A stretch of 64,000 bases of DNA from Calothrix sp. HK-06. GTDB taxonomy: Bacteria > Cyanobacteriota > Cyanobacteriia > Cyanobacteriales > Nostocaceae. The translations under genes were made by a program, and so were the position numbers. Under the pieces are notes generated by a model, which ran no database searches, had not been told where the DNA came from, and saw only the letters and a list, made by a program, of their open reading frames with translations. Shown here piece after piece: positions 1-9,849 of the stretch. Location: positions 1 through 64,000 of the forward strand of contig NZ_MRCD01000006.1 in NCBI RefSeq assembly GCF_001904745.1, given 5' to 3'. The stretch's first letter is position 1. Each line of letters starts with the position of its first letter.

Positions 1-116
1 AACTCATGTATATATTATTACTTAACTAAAGCTTTGTATTAACTTTATAAATTAACTGTTTTGTCGAGGGCAGGTGATGACACCCGCCCACAAGGAAACA
101 AGAAACGAAAGGTTTT

Positions 117-695
117 TTATTTCAAAGTTCCTACAGCCGTTAATTCGGGAATAGGCAAGTGTACATCATTAAGATTTAAAGTATGATTTATGCGAATAAC
201 TTTAGCCGGATTTCCAACAACTACGGCATTTTCGGGTACATCTTTGACGACAACAGAACCTGCACCAATTACTGCATTATCTCCAATCGTAACAGCGCCA
301 ATAATTACAACATTTGAGCCAATGTCAACATTGTTTCCAATTTTTGGACAAGCGCTAAACGAGCCATCAGCTAGTTTTTTGTTTCCAATTGTTGTATTAT
401 GTCTTAAGGTACAATTATCTCCAATTGTAGAATAATGGTTAACAACTAACCCAACTCCATGTAGTAACTTCAAATTTTTTCCAACTTGCGTATCCGAAGG
501 TAATTCAATCCCCAATATCCACTCAACTACAAAAATATAAAGATTACAATATACTTTGGCAAATATTTTTACCAAAGCAGGCAATTCCTTAATTATTTGT
601 GCAGAACGAAAAAAAGCTAAAGCGAAACGTGTTTTTGCGCTACTGTCTTTATTGGTTTGCCAATCTTGGAATATATAGTTAATTATGTTTCTCAT
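117..695 (-). CDS. Hexapeptide-repeat acetyltransferase, serine acetyltransferase-like, of an exopolysaccharide operon
   Basis: A 192-residue protein. The N-terminal half is helical and the C-terminal half (about 75-170) is a left-handed beta-helix made of hexapeptide repeats such as [14 protein letters not shown] and [13 protein letters not shown], ending in the NPAKVIR motif typical of the CysE/WcaB-type acetyltransferases. True CysE proteins have a longer N-terminal domain, and this one is the last gene of a polysaccharide operon. I infer that it O-acetylates a sugar or a repeat unit, using acetyl-CoA, rather than making cysteine. It follows the Wzy-like gene by about 30 bases on the same strand. 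A role in serine acetylation cannot be excluded from sequence alone. Confidence 0.8.
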   Translation of the reverse strand: MRNIINYIFQDWQTNKDSSAKTRFALAFFRSAQIIKELPALVKIFAKVYCNLYIFVVEWILGIELPSDTQVGKNLKLLHGVGLVVNHYSTIGDNCTLRHNTTIGNKKLADGSFSACPKIGNNVDIGSNVVIIGAVTIGDNAVIGAGSVVVKDVPENAVVVGNPAKVIRINHTLNLNDVHLPIPELTAVGTLK

Positions 696-726
696 ATGTT
701 TGTTTTAATTTTGATTTCAAAAGAGG

Positions 727-2154
727 TTAAGGGGTAGTTGTGTGCGGTTTCCATTGCCAACCCGCAATTGCTAATATTGTCCACCAGTAGAAAAACATTG
801 TTGTATGACTCCAAATGTTTTCGGTAATCATTCCAACGGGTACAGCTAGTAAGAATGCGAACAAGATTAGACACAGCGAACGTTGTGAAGAGATTGTCAA
901 AGGAGATTTGATAATGCTCCACAACCGGGCACCTTGGGCAAAAAAGAATAAAATGTAAGTGGTGAATCCAACAATTCCTCCTTCGACTAACGCACGTACA
1001 TAGTCATTATGTGGTAAAAGTTGGTTAGTGCTGACATACGTACTTAGTCCTAACCCAAAACCTAGCAACGGATAATGCTGCCATTGTTCTAGTAAGTACG
1101 TCCACTGCGACAGGCGCCAGTTAAAGCTGTTATTATCACCTTGAGCAAGCAAAATTGCTCGTGAAATATCTATATCAGGGTTTAATAAAGGTGTATTAGC
1201 TAGCGAACTTAAACGTTCTTGTCCAAATGGAGTGCTGGCAAATAAACCAATTACTAGCATGAAGAAGAGTATTCCACCGATAATTTTTAGCAAATTTAAA
1301 CGTGGTGCAATTAGTACTAATACGAATGTTGCTAGCATCATTAAGCTGAATAAAGCTTTAGTGCTAACAAAAAACATCGATAACACACCTAATAACAAAA
1401 GCCACGGTAAACGGTTTTTAGCTTCACCTAGTTTCCACCAAGTTAAAGAGATGAAAAGTAGTAAGTAAGTTGCGAAACTGTTGGGATGTCCAAAGGTTCC
1501 TCGAATACGTATTTCGGTTCCTGAAACTAAGGCGCCGATTTCCCCTCCTGCGTTTGCACTAAGCAAAGGTGGTAATATCGACGGTAGAAACATTTGCAGT
1601 AAAGCTAAACTTATTGGCGGTATTAAGCCTAAAAGTAATTGGGACAACATTACAGATGGTTCAACGTGGTCTTTGAGTTGCATTACTAGCAAGTAAAGCA
1701 TCAACCAAGAAAATAACCGTACCCATTCGCGCAAACTATCTACTAAGTAGGCGCCATCTAGTCCTAAACCCCCAAGTGGTAAAAGCACTACCCAAAGCGC
1801 TTGCATCATTATCCATGCAACAAAAAACCACCAGAAGCTATCTGTATGGACTTTTTGTTGTTGCAATAACATTTTAGTGACATACATCAGCGTCAGTATA
1901 TCAATTCCTACTGCTAAAACAGAAGGTATTTGTAACTGCGAAAATATGTCTACTGAACTTCGCACTATCAGCAACACGAGAACAGCTTGAGAAAAACTCG
2001 CAAAGAAGTAAGTTAGCGCTAGTATTACAACTACCCCTAAACCCATAAATAACGGCTGTATTCCAACTGCAACACCCGCTGCAAAACCTATTGCTATACA
2101 TGCCGACACTAGGAATGTCACTAAAGGTAATTGGTGTTGATTTGTTGCCGTCAT
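727..2154 (-). CDS. O-antigen ligase / Wzy polymerase-like membrane protein
   Basis: 475 residues with at least ten hydrophobic segments. Two family signatures are visible: RGTFGHPNSFATYLL in the middle and, near residue 380, a GFGLGLSTY stretch followed by HNDYVRALVEGGIVG. These are the conserved periplasmic-loop motifs of the Wzy_C / O-antigen ligase superfamily. Such proteins polymerise lipid-linked repeat units or transfer finished glycans on the outer face of the plasma membrane. The start codon lies two bases after the stop of the tyrosine kinase gene, so the two are almost certainly translated from one mRNA. Whether it acts as polymerase or ligase cannot be told from the sequence. Confidence 0.85.
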   Translation of the reverse strand: MTATNQHQLPLVTFLVSACIAIGFAAGVAVGIQPLFMGLGVVVILALTYFFASFSQAVLVLLIVRSSVDIFSQLQIPSVLAVGIDILTLMYVTKMLLQQQKVHTDSFWWFFVAWIMMQALWVVLLPLGGLGLDGAYLVDSLREWVRLFSWLMLYLLVMQLKDHVEPSVMLSQLLLGLIPPISLALLQMFLPSILPPLLSANAGGEIGALVSGTEIRIRGTFGHPNSFATYLLLFISLTWWKLGEAKNRLPWLLLLGVLSMFFVSTKALFSLMMLATFVLVLIAPRLNLLKIIGGILFFMLVIGLFASTPFGQERLSSLANTPLLNPDIDISRAILLAQGDNNSFNWRLSQWTYLLEQWQHYPLLGFGLGLSTYVSTNQLLPHNDYVRALVEGGIVGFTTYILFFFAQGARLWSIIKSPLTISSQRSLCLILFAFLLAVPVGMITENIWSHTTMFFYWWTILAIAGWQWKPHTTTP

Positions 2155-2156
2155 AA

Positions 2157-4346
2157 CTAGCTCCCCGATGTGTGATTCGAGTTAAAAGCGCCACCAATGC
2201 GTGCTAATCCTTTTGGTGATGCAGTTTGTTCATCATTAGCCAAGCGGTAGTACTGGTCACTAGGTGTACTGATGCCATTTACTACTACTCCCAACATTGG
2301 GATACGGTCGCGCGTTAAATCTGCTACTGCTTTCTCTAATACTTCCTTAATGGTGTAATTAGGACGAGTTACTAACATAACGCCATCACTGAGTTGACTT
2401 AATGTCGTTGCATCTGCACAAGCACTGAGTGGGGGAGTGTCTAAAATTACTAAATCATAATTTTCGGCAGCTTCGGTTAACAAAGCTTTCATTTGATTAG
2501 ATTCGAGTAATTGTGATGGACGCGCGGACATTGAACCACAAGTTAATACAGAAAGATTTTCAATACCTGTAGGCTGGACAAAATCTGCAAGGCGCCCTGA
2601 GCGTTGGCTAATAGCGTCACTAAGACCAGGGGCAGCTTGCAAATTGAATGCACGGTGTAACTTGGGTCGGCGTAAGTCAGCATCAATCAGCAAAGTTCGA
2701 CGCGATAGCATTGCTGCAACTGCTGCTAAATGTGATACTACTACTGATTTGCCCTCACTAGAAAGTGCGCTGCTAACCACAACTAAATGTAACTTTCCAG
2801 GACTGCGACATTCGAGTGTTTTTAATAGCATTCGATATGGTTCAACTAAGCCCATATCATCTAGAAATAAGTCGGCTTCTGCGAGCGCTAAATTCGATTT
2901 CGACAGACGCGGCAAAATTCCCAGTAAAGGTATATTTAACAACTCCGCTTCGGCAACATCATGCAAGCGGTTATCCATCATTTCCAGCAGAAGCACCATA
3001 CCCGTTGATAGCAGAATTCCAAAGGCGCCTGCAATCGCTAAAATAATTGCGGGTTGAGGTTCTGAGGGAAGCGTTGGAACATTTGCTACTTCAATAATGC
3101 GAATGTTACTAACTTTTTGAGCTTCGGCAATACGAGCTTCTTCAAGTTTGCGTTGAAGTCCCTTAAATGATTCAGCAGCTTCTTCACGCGCGCGCGTTAA
3201 TGCAGTTAAAGGTTCCTGTTTAATAGGTAGCTGCGCGAGTCTGTTTTGCAACCTGACTCTCTCAGCTTGCAAAGTTCGTAATTTATTCGCAACTGCTGTT
3301 CCCTCAACTGTATTTGTCACAAGTTGAGAGTTGAGAGTTTGACTTAAAGTATCATTAGATATATTAGCAACTGCATTACCGTTAGATATGCGCGCTAATT
3401 CTTGTTGATACATTGCACGCAAAGTGTCGCGTTGTTGTATCAAGCTATTTAACTCTGGATGTTCGGGAGTAAAGCGCTGTTGAAGAGCGACGATTTGTGT
3501 TTCTAATTCAGTTAGTCTTGCTCGCAGGTTTTTAATTTGCTCATCTTGACCGCTACGTACCGAAGCATAAGCATTACCCAAGTTACTCGAATTGGTAACT
3601 TGACGTAATGAAGAATCTCGTGAACGCGCTTCTTGCAACTGAGCAAATAGCATCCGCTCTTGGTCTTCAAGATTGGCGAGACTTGTAACTAAGCTCTTAC
3701 TTTGGTCATCAAAGGAAACAATACCACTTGTTTGACGATATTTATTTTCTTTAATTTCGGCTACTTTGAGTCGTTGTTGAGCATTGGGAACTTCGTTTTT
3801 CTCTAGAAATTGCCGAACTTTAGTTGCTTCCGAACTAATGGTTTTGATATTTTCCTCAACCATTGCGTTAGAAACTGCGTTAAGTAACCTAGCAGCAAAT
3901 ACAGGGTCCGATGCTTTATAACTCAGTTCCAGGATATTAGTGGCAGGAATTATTTTTACTTTTAAATCGCGACTAAGTTTTTTTAAAGTCGTTTTTTCTG
4001 CTTGCGAAGCTGTTTGAGAATTCGCTTTGAGAGCAGTAAGCGCTTTTTCTAAAACTTGCTGTGATTTTATTAATTCTGCCTGGTCTCCTAATGCACTTGC
4101 TCCTCCTGGAGTCCCTGCATTTAGTTGAGTGATACTGCGTCCAAAATCAGAGACACTCACTCCTTTGTCATCAACCATTAACCGGGAGCTTGTTTCATAC
4201 ATACGCGGAGCTACCGCCAAGTAGGTGACGGCGCCTGCTATTACTGCTGACAATGTTAAAAAGGCTGGTAAACTTCGCCTTTTTGCAACTGTCCATAAAG
4301 ATGATACGCCTTTTTCCATGATTTTTTTCTCCAGAGTGGAAGACAC
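2157..4346 (-). CDS. Wzc/GumC-type polysaccharide co-polymerase with tyrosine autokinase domain
   Basis: 729 residues. Order: a Wzz-type chain-length domain after a first membrane segment (about 28-47), a long coiled-coil periplasmic region (about 170-420), a second membrane segment (about 430-452), then a cytoplasmic BY-kinase. The kinase has Walker A SSEGKS (529-534), Walker A' LLIDADLRRP (552-561) and Walker B LVILDTPP (about 631-638). The C-terminal tail lacks the usual tyrosine cluster; only a Tyr-Tyr pair near 699-700 is seen, so autophosphorylation may be limited or the site may be elsewhere. It controls polymer length and export in the Wzy-dependent pathway, consistent with the Wzy-like gene immediately downstream. 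Confidence 0.92.
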   Translation of the reverse strand: MSSTLEKKIMEKGVSSLWTVAKRRSLPAFLTLSAVIAGAVTYLAVAPRMYETSSRLMVDDKGVSVSDFGRSITQLNAGTPGGASALGDQAELIKSQQVLEKALTALKANSQTASQAEKTTLKKLSRDLKVKIIPATNILELSYKASDPVFAARLLNAVSNAMVEENIKTISSEATKVRQFLEKNEVPNAQQRLKVAEIKENKYRQTSGIVSFDDQSKSLVTSLANLEDQERMLFAQLQEARSRDSSLRQVTNSSNLGNAYASVRSGQDEQIKNLRARLTELETQIVALQQRFTPEHPELNSLIQQRDTLRAMYQQELARISNGNAVANISNDTLSQTLNSQLVTNTVEGTAVANKLRTLQAERVRLQNRLAQLPIKQEPLTALTRAREEAAESFKGLQRKLEEARIAEAQKVSNIRIIEVANVPTLPSEPQPAIILAIAGAFGILLSTGMVLLLEMMDNRLHDVAEAELLNIPLLGILPRLSKSNLALAEADLFLDDMGLVEPYRMLLKTLECRSPGKLHLVVVSSALSSEGKSVVVSHLAAVAAMLSRRTLLIDADLRRPKLHRAFNLQAAPGLSDAISQRSGRLADFVQPTGIENLSVLTCGSMSARPSQLLESNQMKALLTEAAENYDLVILDTPPLSACADATTLSQLSDGVMLVTRPNYTIKEVLEKAVADLTRDRIPMLGVVVNGISTPSDQYYRLANDEQTASPKGLARIGGAFNSNHTSGS

Positions 4347-4483
4347 TCATCACTATAACCGTATAAACACTAGTTTTAAGAATAATCACTAAATACAATA
4401 CGGTTGTTATTTACGCATTAGTACTTAAGAAAACTTTAAATACACGGCGCCCTAAACTGTTGCAGCCCTTTATGCGTTTATGC

Positions 4484-5695
4484 CTAACCTCTAACTTCTA
4501 CTCTAAACTCAGATGTTTGCTCAACTGTTTTGTTGGCTGAGTCTGTGCCAAGTAAGTTTTGATAAACTTCTATATTTTGCGCTGTGATTTTTTCCCATGT
4601 ATAATGACGCTGAACATGACGCTGTGCATTTGCTGCCATATTCGCTAATTCATTTGGGTGATTTAATGCCCACTTCAAAGCATTTACACAATCATCAACA
4701 TCGCCATTCTGAAATAATACACCACGTTCTTGCTCTAAGAGTTGCTGGTGAGGAAGAATATCGCTTGCCAGTACAGGAATACCTTCGCGCATTGCTTCGA
4801 GCATCGCTAATGGTAAACCTTCAAGGTTTGAGGGTAATACAAATAATCCTGCACCCCGAACAATTTCTGCTAAACGTTTACCACGCAGTTCTCCGGCAAA
4901 AACAACTTGTTTACTACCCGCAACTTTTTGGAGCATTTGAGCAGTGTATGTTTCAGTATCACTGACGCCACCTGCTAGCACAAGTTTCCAACCAGTAGCT
5001 TTAAGTCTAAGAAAAGCTTCAATCAATAAATCTGGACATTTTTCTGGTACTAATCTACCTAAAAACAACAAGTAACGTTTTTGTGTGAGTCCCAAAGCTT
5101 TGCCATAAGCGAAGCTAGAGTCAGAATCAGGATAACCAGCAGGTGCATTCGGAATATAAACGGTATCGCGTTTGTAAGTTTCTGAAAAATAACTTTGTAG
5201 CGCTTGGGATACTACGATAATTTCATCAGCAAATTTGACAGCTGCTTTCTCACCAGCCAAAATTACTTTGCTTGAAAAATTTCCCCACTTTGCACGTTGC
5301 CAATCTAAACCCTGACATGTGACAACAATTTTAGAAGAGCGAAAAGTGCTAGTGATGCTACTAAATAAAGCTGGACCTAAAGCATGAAAATGAACAATAT
5401 CATATTTCTTACCAGATGCTGCGATTGCACCTAAAGCAGAACTAATAAACGCATCTACACCTTTCTTCGGAAAACTTGGTAAAGATATAACTTGCACTCC
5501 TTGATAGTCGCTCGAACCAAACCAACTACCTTCGGTATAAGAAGAACGTGCAAACAAATCTACAGTATGTCCTTGTGCAACTATTCTGGGGTATACTTCC
5601 GCACAGTAATGCTCGATTCCTCCTTGTTTAGGAGGTAAACCTTTAGCACCAATAACAGCAATTTTCATATTAATATTAGACATTACAAGAATCAC
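4484..5695 (-). CDS. Family 4 glycosyltransferase (exopolysaccharide operon)
   Basis: 403 residues with a GT-B fold. The N-terminus has the IGAKGLPPKQGGIEHY motif near residue 20 that binds the acceptor side. The C-terminal donor domain has LLFLGRLVPEKCPDLL and the E-x7-E signature in SNLEGLPLAMLEAM. Enzymes of this type add a sugar from a nucleotide donor to a growing lipid-linked repeat unit at the inner face of the membrane. Start choice is uncertain: a GTG at 5695 is preceded by AGAGAAG, with ATG alternatives at 5683 and 5668, the last giving the family-like start MKIAVIG. The sugar specificity is unknown. Confidence 0.88.
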   Translation of the reverse strand: MILVMSNINMKIAVIGAKGLPPKQGGIEHYCAEVYPRIVAQGHTVDLFARSSYTEGSWFGSSDYQGVQVISLPSFPKKGVDAFISSALGAIAASGKKYDIVHFHALGPALFSSITSTFRSSKIVVTCQGLDWQRAKWGNFSSKVILAGEKAAVKFADEIIVVSQALQSYFSETYKRDTVYIPNAPAGYPDSDSSFAYGKALGLTQKRYLLFLGRLVPEKCPDLLIEAFLRLKATGWKLVLAGGVSDTETYTAQMLQKVAGSKQVVFAGELRGKRLAEIVRGAGLFVLPSNLEGLPLAMLEAMREGIPVLASDILPHQQLLEQERGVLFQNGDVDDCVNALKWALNHPNELANMAANAQRHVQRHYTWEKITAQNIEVYQNLLGTDSANKTVEQTSEFRVEVRG

Positions 5696-5933
5696 GCTTC
5701 TCTAAGAATACAGAGCGCGGGAGAGTTTAATTACATCATTTTTAGCACTTATATCTGAGTGACATTAATAAGAGTAATTTGTTATACTTTTACTTCATGC
5801 CAGTCATGATAAATCATTAATTGGTAACACGCTGATAACGCTGATATTTCGCGTATGCATTATCTAATTTTTTAATATTTAGGAATAATCGCGAATATTT
5901 ATGAATAATTAAACCAAACAACAAATGTTTTGT

Positions 5934-7148
5934 TTACGAAACCGTAGATAATTTCTTAGTTTCCCAACGATAAAACATTTGGGTATATACTTGGGCAACA
6001 ACATTGCTTGCTGAATAAGGAGCAGCAGTTTTTACACAAGCATATGATGGATACTTTTCTGGTTGTAAAAGAATCCTTGTTAAAGCATGGGCAATAGATT
6101 CGACGGTTCGTTCACTACAAACTATACCACTATCCGACTTTAAAAACTTGGGAGTTTCGCCACAGTTTGTTGTTACAACTGGAATTCCACTTGCAAGAGC
6201 TTCGAGTACTACTAGCGGCAAACCTTCATAAACACTAGTCAAAACGAAAGCGCTACTAATTCTATAAAGTTTTGCTAATTGTACGCTCGTTGTCGCTCCT
6301 AACATGGTAATACGCTGCTCTTGTTTTAATTTAGCAATTTCGTCTTTCATAGCTAAAGCCAATTCTCCATCACCTGCAATGAGAAGATGAACATTGGGTT
6401 GTTTTAAAGCAGCAAACGCGCGAATTAAAAGTATTGGATCTTTTTGTGGGTGTAACCTACCTGCAAACATCACAAAAGATGTATCAGGTGATAAACCACG
6501 GGATATTGCTTCAGAGCGACGTTGCGCTAGCTTGTCTTCTGCATTCAATGGTTTAAAGACATCACCATCAAAAGTGTTTTTAATGTAAGCAACGCGGTCT
6601 GCTATATCTGGATAACGCTGCTGATACGAGCCAACTGCATTGTTATTGCACGATAGAATTTGATTGAACTGACGAATCAATGAACCCTCTAACGTGTAAT
6701 ATATATCAGGAAAACGGCGCCAGAGAATAGTCTTCTTATCGCCTCTTCCTTCGATTTGAGTTTGAATATCATTATGAATAAACAAAGTTTTGTCACCGCG
6801 CCAGTGGCGAGTAGCAATAGTCGGTTCCAAACGGTGAAAATGCATAAAGTCAGATGCATAACAGCGTCCCAGTAATGCCGCCGAATATTTAACAGTCGTT
6901 GGTATCAAACCTCGAACGTTATCATTTTCTAATGTGAATAGCGGCAGAAAACTAATTTCTTTACCCGCAAACTCAGCTTGCTGCCAACCTTTCATAGTCT
7001 GGCTGACAGAAGTCCCTGTTCCGACTAAGCGAATATCAAACTCGCTAGGCGCATACTTAATGAAGTTGCCTATCAATGTTTGAATGCCACCGATAGTGGG
7101 TTTCCAGGGATTAAACTGGTAAAAAATAGTTAAGACGGGCTTGTCCAT
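5934..7148 (-). CDS. Family 4 glycosyltransferase, first gene of the exopolysaccharide cluster
   Basis: 404 residues, GT-B fold. The N-terminal domain starts LTIFYQFNPWKPTIGGIQTLI, with the glycine-rich acceptor-side loop. The C-terminal domain shows FAGRLHPQKDPILL and the E-x7-E motif in SVYEGLPLVVLEAL, followed by GIPVVTT. It is a cytoplasmic or membrane-associated sugar transferase. It is separated from the next glycosyltransferase by about 240 bases with no visible gene, so the two may have separate promoters. Its partner genes downstream (Wzc, Wzy-like) put it in a capsular or released polysaccharide pathway. Donor and acceptor are not deducible. Confidence 0.87.
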   Translation of the reverse strand: MDKPVLTIFYQFNPWKPTIGGIQTLIGNFIKYAPSEFDIRLVGTGTSVSQTMKGWQQAEFAGKEISFLPLFTLENDNVRGLIPTTVKYSAALLGRCYASDFMHFHRLEPTIATRHWRGDKTLFIHNDIQTQIEGRGDKKTILWRRFPDIYYTLEGSLIRQFNQILSCNNNAVGSYQQRYPDIADRVAYIKNTFDGDVFKPLNAEDKLAQRRSEAISRGLSPDTSFVMFAGRLHPQKDPILLIRAFAALKQPNVHLLIAGDGELALAMKDEIAKLKQEQRITMLGATTSVQLAKLYRISSAFVLTSVYEGLPLVVLEALASGIPVVTTNCGETPKFLKSDSGIVCSERTVESIAHALTRILLQPEKYPSYACVKTAAPYSASNVVAQVYTQMFYRWETKKLSTVS

Positions 7149-7481
7149 TGCTTTTCTTATCTAAACACAGTCAAATTATAGACAACAAGATAATTGTGTC
7201 TACTAATACCCGGAACGAAGCAGTAATATTACTTGCGTAATAACCACATGTTGTAATTAATATAATTTGATTCAGATAAATTTACCACCTTTCGTAAACC
7301 CTTTATAAAATCTTTATAGATTAAGGTGCCACAGTATACCGCATCAAAGAGGCAAATCATAGCATTTACAAGGATGTTCTAAAATTTAGTAGTCTTGGTT
7401 ACAATTATACTCAATTTTGGGTTTATCCGAAGTTTAAAAAGATACCTACTCGTCTCTAAAATTTTGTTTAGTACTAAAAAC
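7149..7481. other. Gene-free AT-rich stretch
   Basis: About 330 bases between the first glycosyltransferase and msrA. No reading frame with coding character, hairpin terminator or repeat of the families found elsewhere was recognised. It probably holds the promoter of the polysaccharide cluster, whose first gene starts at 7148 on the minus strand, but no promoter can be assigned with confidence. Confidence 0.4.
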
Positions 7482-7952
7482 CTATATGTTCTTGTTGATA
7501 CTATGTTTTTTTTCTAAATACTGCTGATGCTCGTCTGATGCAAGCCAGTAAGCTGAGGCAGGCTTGATATCTGTGACTATATCTTTTTCGTATTTCCCAG
7601 AAGCCTGTAAACTCTGCTTAGAACTTCTAGCTATTGCTTCTTGTTGACTATTATGGTAAAAAATTACACTACGATACTGTTCACCTCGGTCGGCGCCTTG
7701 TCGATTTAAACTTGTAGGGTCATGAATGTCCCAAAATATATTTAATAGCTCTTCATAACTTACAATCGCAGGGTCGTACTCAATCTGCGCTACTTCTGCA
7801 TGTCCAGTAATTCGCGACACCACGTCAAGATAACACGGGTTCTCAAAATGTCCTCCCATGTAACCTACAGAAGTTAATGTAACCCCCTTCACTTTACGAT
7901 AAGCTGCTTCAACGCCCCAGAAACAGCCACCTCCAAATGTTGCTTTTTCCAT
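7482..7952 (-). CDS. msrA: Peptide methionine sulfoxide reductase A
   Basis: 156 residues. The catalytic motif GCFWG lies at 9-13 with Cys10 as the sulfenic-acid-forming cysteine, followed by GYMGGHFENPCY and the TGHAEV motif near 49-54. It reduces methionine-S-sulfoxide in oxidised proteins in the cytoplasm, with thioredoxin as reductant. In most relatives the second conserved cysteine sits in a 'DVC.G.TGHAE' context; here that position is Val and a cysteine is present instead at residue 40, so the resolving cysteine may be shifted. It lies 42 bases downstream of a peroxiredoxin on the same strand, with a strong hairpin between, and probably forms an antioxidant operon with it. Confidence 0.95.
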   Translation of the reverse strand: MEKATFGGGCFWGVEAAYRKVKGVTLTSVGYMGGHFENPCYLDVVSRITGHAEVAQIEYDPAIVSYEELLNIFWDIHDPTSLNRQGADRGEQYRSVIFYHNSQQEAIARSSKQSLQASGKYEKDIVTDIKPASAYWLASDEHQQYLEKKHSINKNI

Positions 7953-7960
7953 ATATAATA

Positions 7961-7987
7961 TAGGGTAAAGGTTTTTCCTTTACCCTA
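7961..7987 (-). promoter_or_regulatory. Perfect intercistronic stem-loop between peroxiredoxin and msrA
   Basis: The arm TAGGGTAAAGG is followed by five T and its exact reverse complement, giving an 11-bp perfect stem and a 5-nt loop. It sits in the short gap between two genes transcribed in the same direction. No T-run follows in the direction of transcription, so it is not a classical terminator. It may stabilise or process the mRNA or lower msrA expression relative to the upstream gene. Confidence 0.6.
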
Positions 7988-7994
7988 CCTTACC

Positions 7995-8543
7995 TTATAC
8001 TGCGGCGCCTACACGAGCGCTCTTAAGATAAGCAAGCATCGTCTCAGCATCAGAAACTTCAAACGGGTCAGTAGTACAATTATCTTCGTGACCTTCTTCT
8101 ATAAATATTTTTTCGATTTTGCAATCATTAACCACCATTGCATAACGCCAAGACCGCATTCCAAAACCCAAGTTGGACTTATCCACCAGCATTCCCATTT
8201 TACGGGTAAACTCACCATTGCCATCAGGCAAGATAAACAATTTTTTAATACCTAAATTTTTAGCCCACTGGAACATCACAAACGCATCGTTCACAGACAA
8301 GCAAATAACCTCGTCAACTCCCTGTGCTTTAATTTCATCGTAAAGTTCTTCATAACGTGGTAAGTGCGTCGAAGAACAGGTAGGAGTAAACGCTCCAGGC
8401 AGTGCAAGTAGTACAATCCTTTTTCCACCAAAAATTTCTTGTGTTGTCAGGTCTTGCCAACGAAAAGGGTTAGGCCCACCTATTGACTCATCACGTACAC
8501 GGGTTTTGAAAACTACGTTTGGTACTTTTGTTACCACTACCAT
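7995..8543 (-). CDS. Peroxiredoxin, type II / Prx5-like
   Basis: 182 residues. The peroxidatic cysteine is Cys56 in the motif [11 protein letters not shown], and the C-terminal half has the [17 protein letters not shown] region characteristic of the Prx5/type II branch. It reduces hydrogen peroxide and alkyl hydroperoxides in the cytosol, with glutaredoxin or thioredoxin as reductant. AGGAG lies about 11 bases before the ATG. The gene is divergent from a PerR-like Fur regulator (starting at 8831) and is followed by msrA, which fits peroxide-controlled expression. The control itself is inferred from position. Confidence 0.93.
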   Translation of the reverse strand: MVVVTKVPNVVFKTRVRDESIGGPNPFRWQDLTTQEIFGGKRIVLLALPGAFTPTCSSTHLPRYEELYDEIKAQGVDEVICLSVNDAFVMFQWAKNLGIKKLFILPDGNGEFTRKMGMLVDKSNLGFGMRSWRYAMVVNDCKIEKIFIEEGHEDNCTTDPFEVSDAETMLAYLKSARVGAAV

Positions 8544-8830
8544 CTCATCTACTCCTAATATATGTATGTTTGTTGCTGGACTACGCTCAGAAACCCGGTT
8601 TCTTCATTCAAATCTTTTATAAAAATGACGATTTGCCTGCGACAATGAATGCGTAGAAACCGGGTTTTTACGATTTGGTTTGGCTTTTTACTCCAACTCA
8701 GAATAATTCTGATTTAATAATTAGTCAATAGTAATAAATACTCATATAAAATAATGTTTATGATTGTAGTATGATTTCAAGACGCGAACCATTACAATAA
8801 AAAAACACCATTAAGTAGCAGCAATAAGAG

Positions 8831-9253
8831 ATGAAAGAATTAGTCGATGACATAGTAAAGACCTTAAAAGGAAAAGGTTTAAAAGTTACACCTCAGCGGT
8901 TTGCCGTCTATGCGAACTTACTATCACGTCAAGACCATCCAACAGCAGAGCAGATACTTATTGACTTGAATAAGCAGGCGCCAATATCATCGCAAGCAAC
9001 GGTATACAGTGCGCTTCAGGCTTTACGCGATGTTGGTTTAGTGCGTGAAGTCCTTTTAGAAGCGGGTGTATCACGCTACGACGCGAATGTAGAAAAGCAT
9101 CATCACTTTTATTGTCGTGAGTGCAAAACAATAGAAGATATTCCTTGGGGAGCTTTTCCCGATGTTAGTTTAGATAAATTACGTCCAGGATTAAAAGCGC
9201 AAACTTACGAAGTTACTGTATATGGAACCTGCAACTGTGATATCGAACACTGA
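8831..9253 (+). CDS. Fur-family regulator, PerR-like peroxide sensor
   Basis: 140 residues. A winged helix in the first 80 (LKVTPQRFAVYANLL, then the recognition region ISSQATVYSALQALRDVGLV), then the metal-binding dimer domain with EKHHHFYCREC. Fur-family proteins bind DNA as metal-loaded dimers; the PerR type is inactivated by peroxide through oxidation of metal-binding histidines. The divergent peroxiredoxin-msrA operon supports that role. Odd point: the second structural zinc pair is usually C-x2-C, but here the protein ends TCNCDIEH, a C-x-C spacing. The C-terminus overlaps the next gene by 32 bases. Confidence 0.88.
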   Translation: MKELVDDIVKTLKGKGLKVTPQRFAVYANLLSRQDHPTAEQILIDLNKQAPISSQATVYSALQALRDVGLVREVLLEAGVSRYDANVEKHHHFYCRECKTIEDIPWGAFPDVSLDKLRPGLKAQTYEVTVYGTCNCDIEH

Positions 9254-9833
9254 TTTTATTACCGACTTAGCTCAAGCAGCTTTATCATTTCGAGATAGCA
9301 GTAAAACTCGTCCCAAACCTGATGTAGTTGTGAATGCACTATTACAAGCAGAGAAAACAGCAAAGCAACAAAAATTAACGTACCCCTTTACCTCATTATC
9401 AGGTAACTGGCGCCTATGTTTTGCCACCGGAACACGTAAAGTCAGAAAACGTTCCGGCATAATTTTAGGTAAAGGTTTTTACATGCCTAAATTTTCTCCT
9501 GCATATATAGGTTTTGATATATTAGATACATCTATCAACAGAGGTAGAATAAGTAATAAAATTCAGTTTGGCGGATTTGCGCTAGAATTATCAGGCTTAA
9601 CTCAATATATCGATAAAAAAAATCTACTAGCATTTGACTTTCATACTTATGAAATAAATTTATTTAATCACAAAGTATATAGTGGTAATGTCCCTAGTAG
9701 TCAAACAAATGTAAGTAATTTTTATGACCAAAAGATAGGCAAACTAGCGTTTTTTGCATTCTTTTTAGTAACTGAAAACTTCATTGCAGCGCGTGGCCGC
9801 GGTGGTGGTTTAGCATTATGGATAAAAGAATAA
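9222..9833 (+). CDS. Conserved cyanobacterial protein, possibly PAP/fibrillin-like lipid-associated protein
   Basis: 203 residues, soluble. The sequence has LSGNWRLCFATGT near residue 65 and ends TENFIAARGRGGGLALWIKE. The short beta-rich layout with a 'GxWRL.F.TG' opening and a terminal RGRGG tract resembles the plastid-lipid-associated (PAP/fibrillin) proteins of thylakoids and plastoglobules. The match is by eye only. The ATG at 9222 overlaps the end of the perR-like gene by 32 bases, so the two are probably co-transcribed, which would put it under oxidative-stress control. No signal peptide or membrane segment. Confidence 0.6.
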   Translation: MEPATVISNTDFITDLAQAALSFRDSSKTRPKPDVVVNALLQAEKTAKQQKLTYPFTSLSGNWRLCFATGTRKVRKRSGIILGKGFYMPKFSPAYIGFDILDTSINRGRISNKIQFGGFALELSGLTQYIDKKNLLAFDFHTYEINLFNHKVYSGNVPSSQTNVSNFYDQKIGKLAFFAFFLVTENFIAARGRGGGLALWIKE

Positions 9834-9849
9834 TTAAGGTAATCTCACC

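Noticed and set aside
8544-8830. PerR box between the peroxiredoxin and the regulator
   Set aside because: Several AT-rich half-sites are present but no convincing inverted repeat could be chosen by eye.
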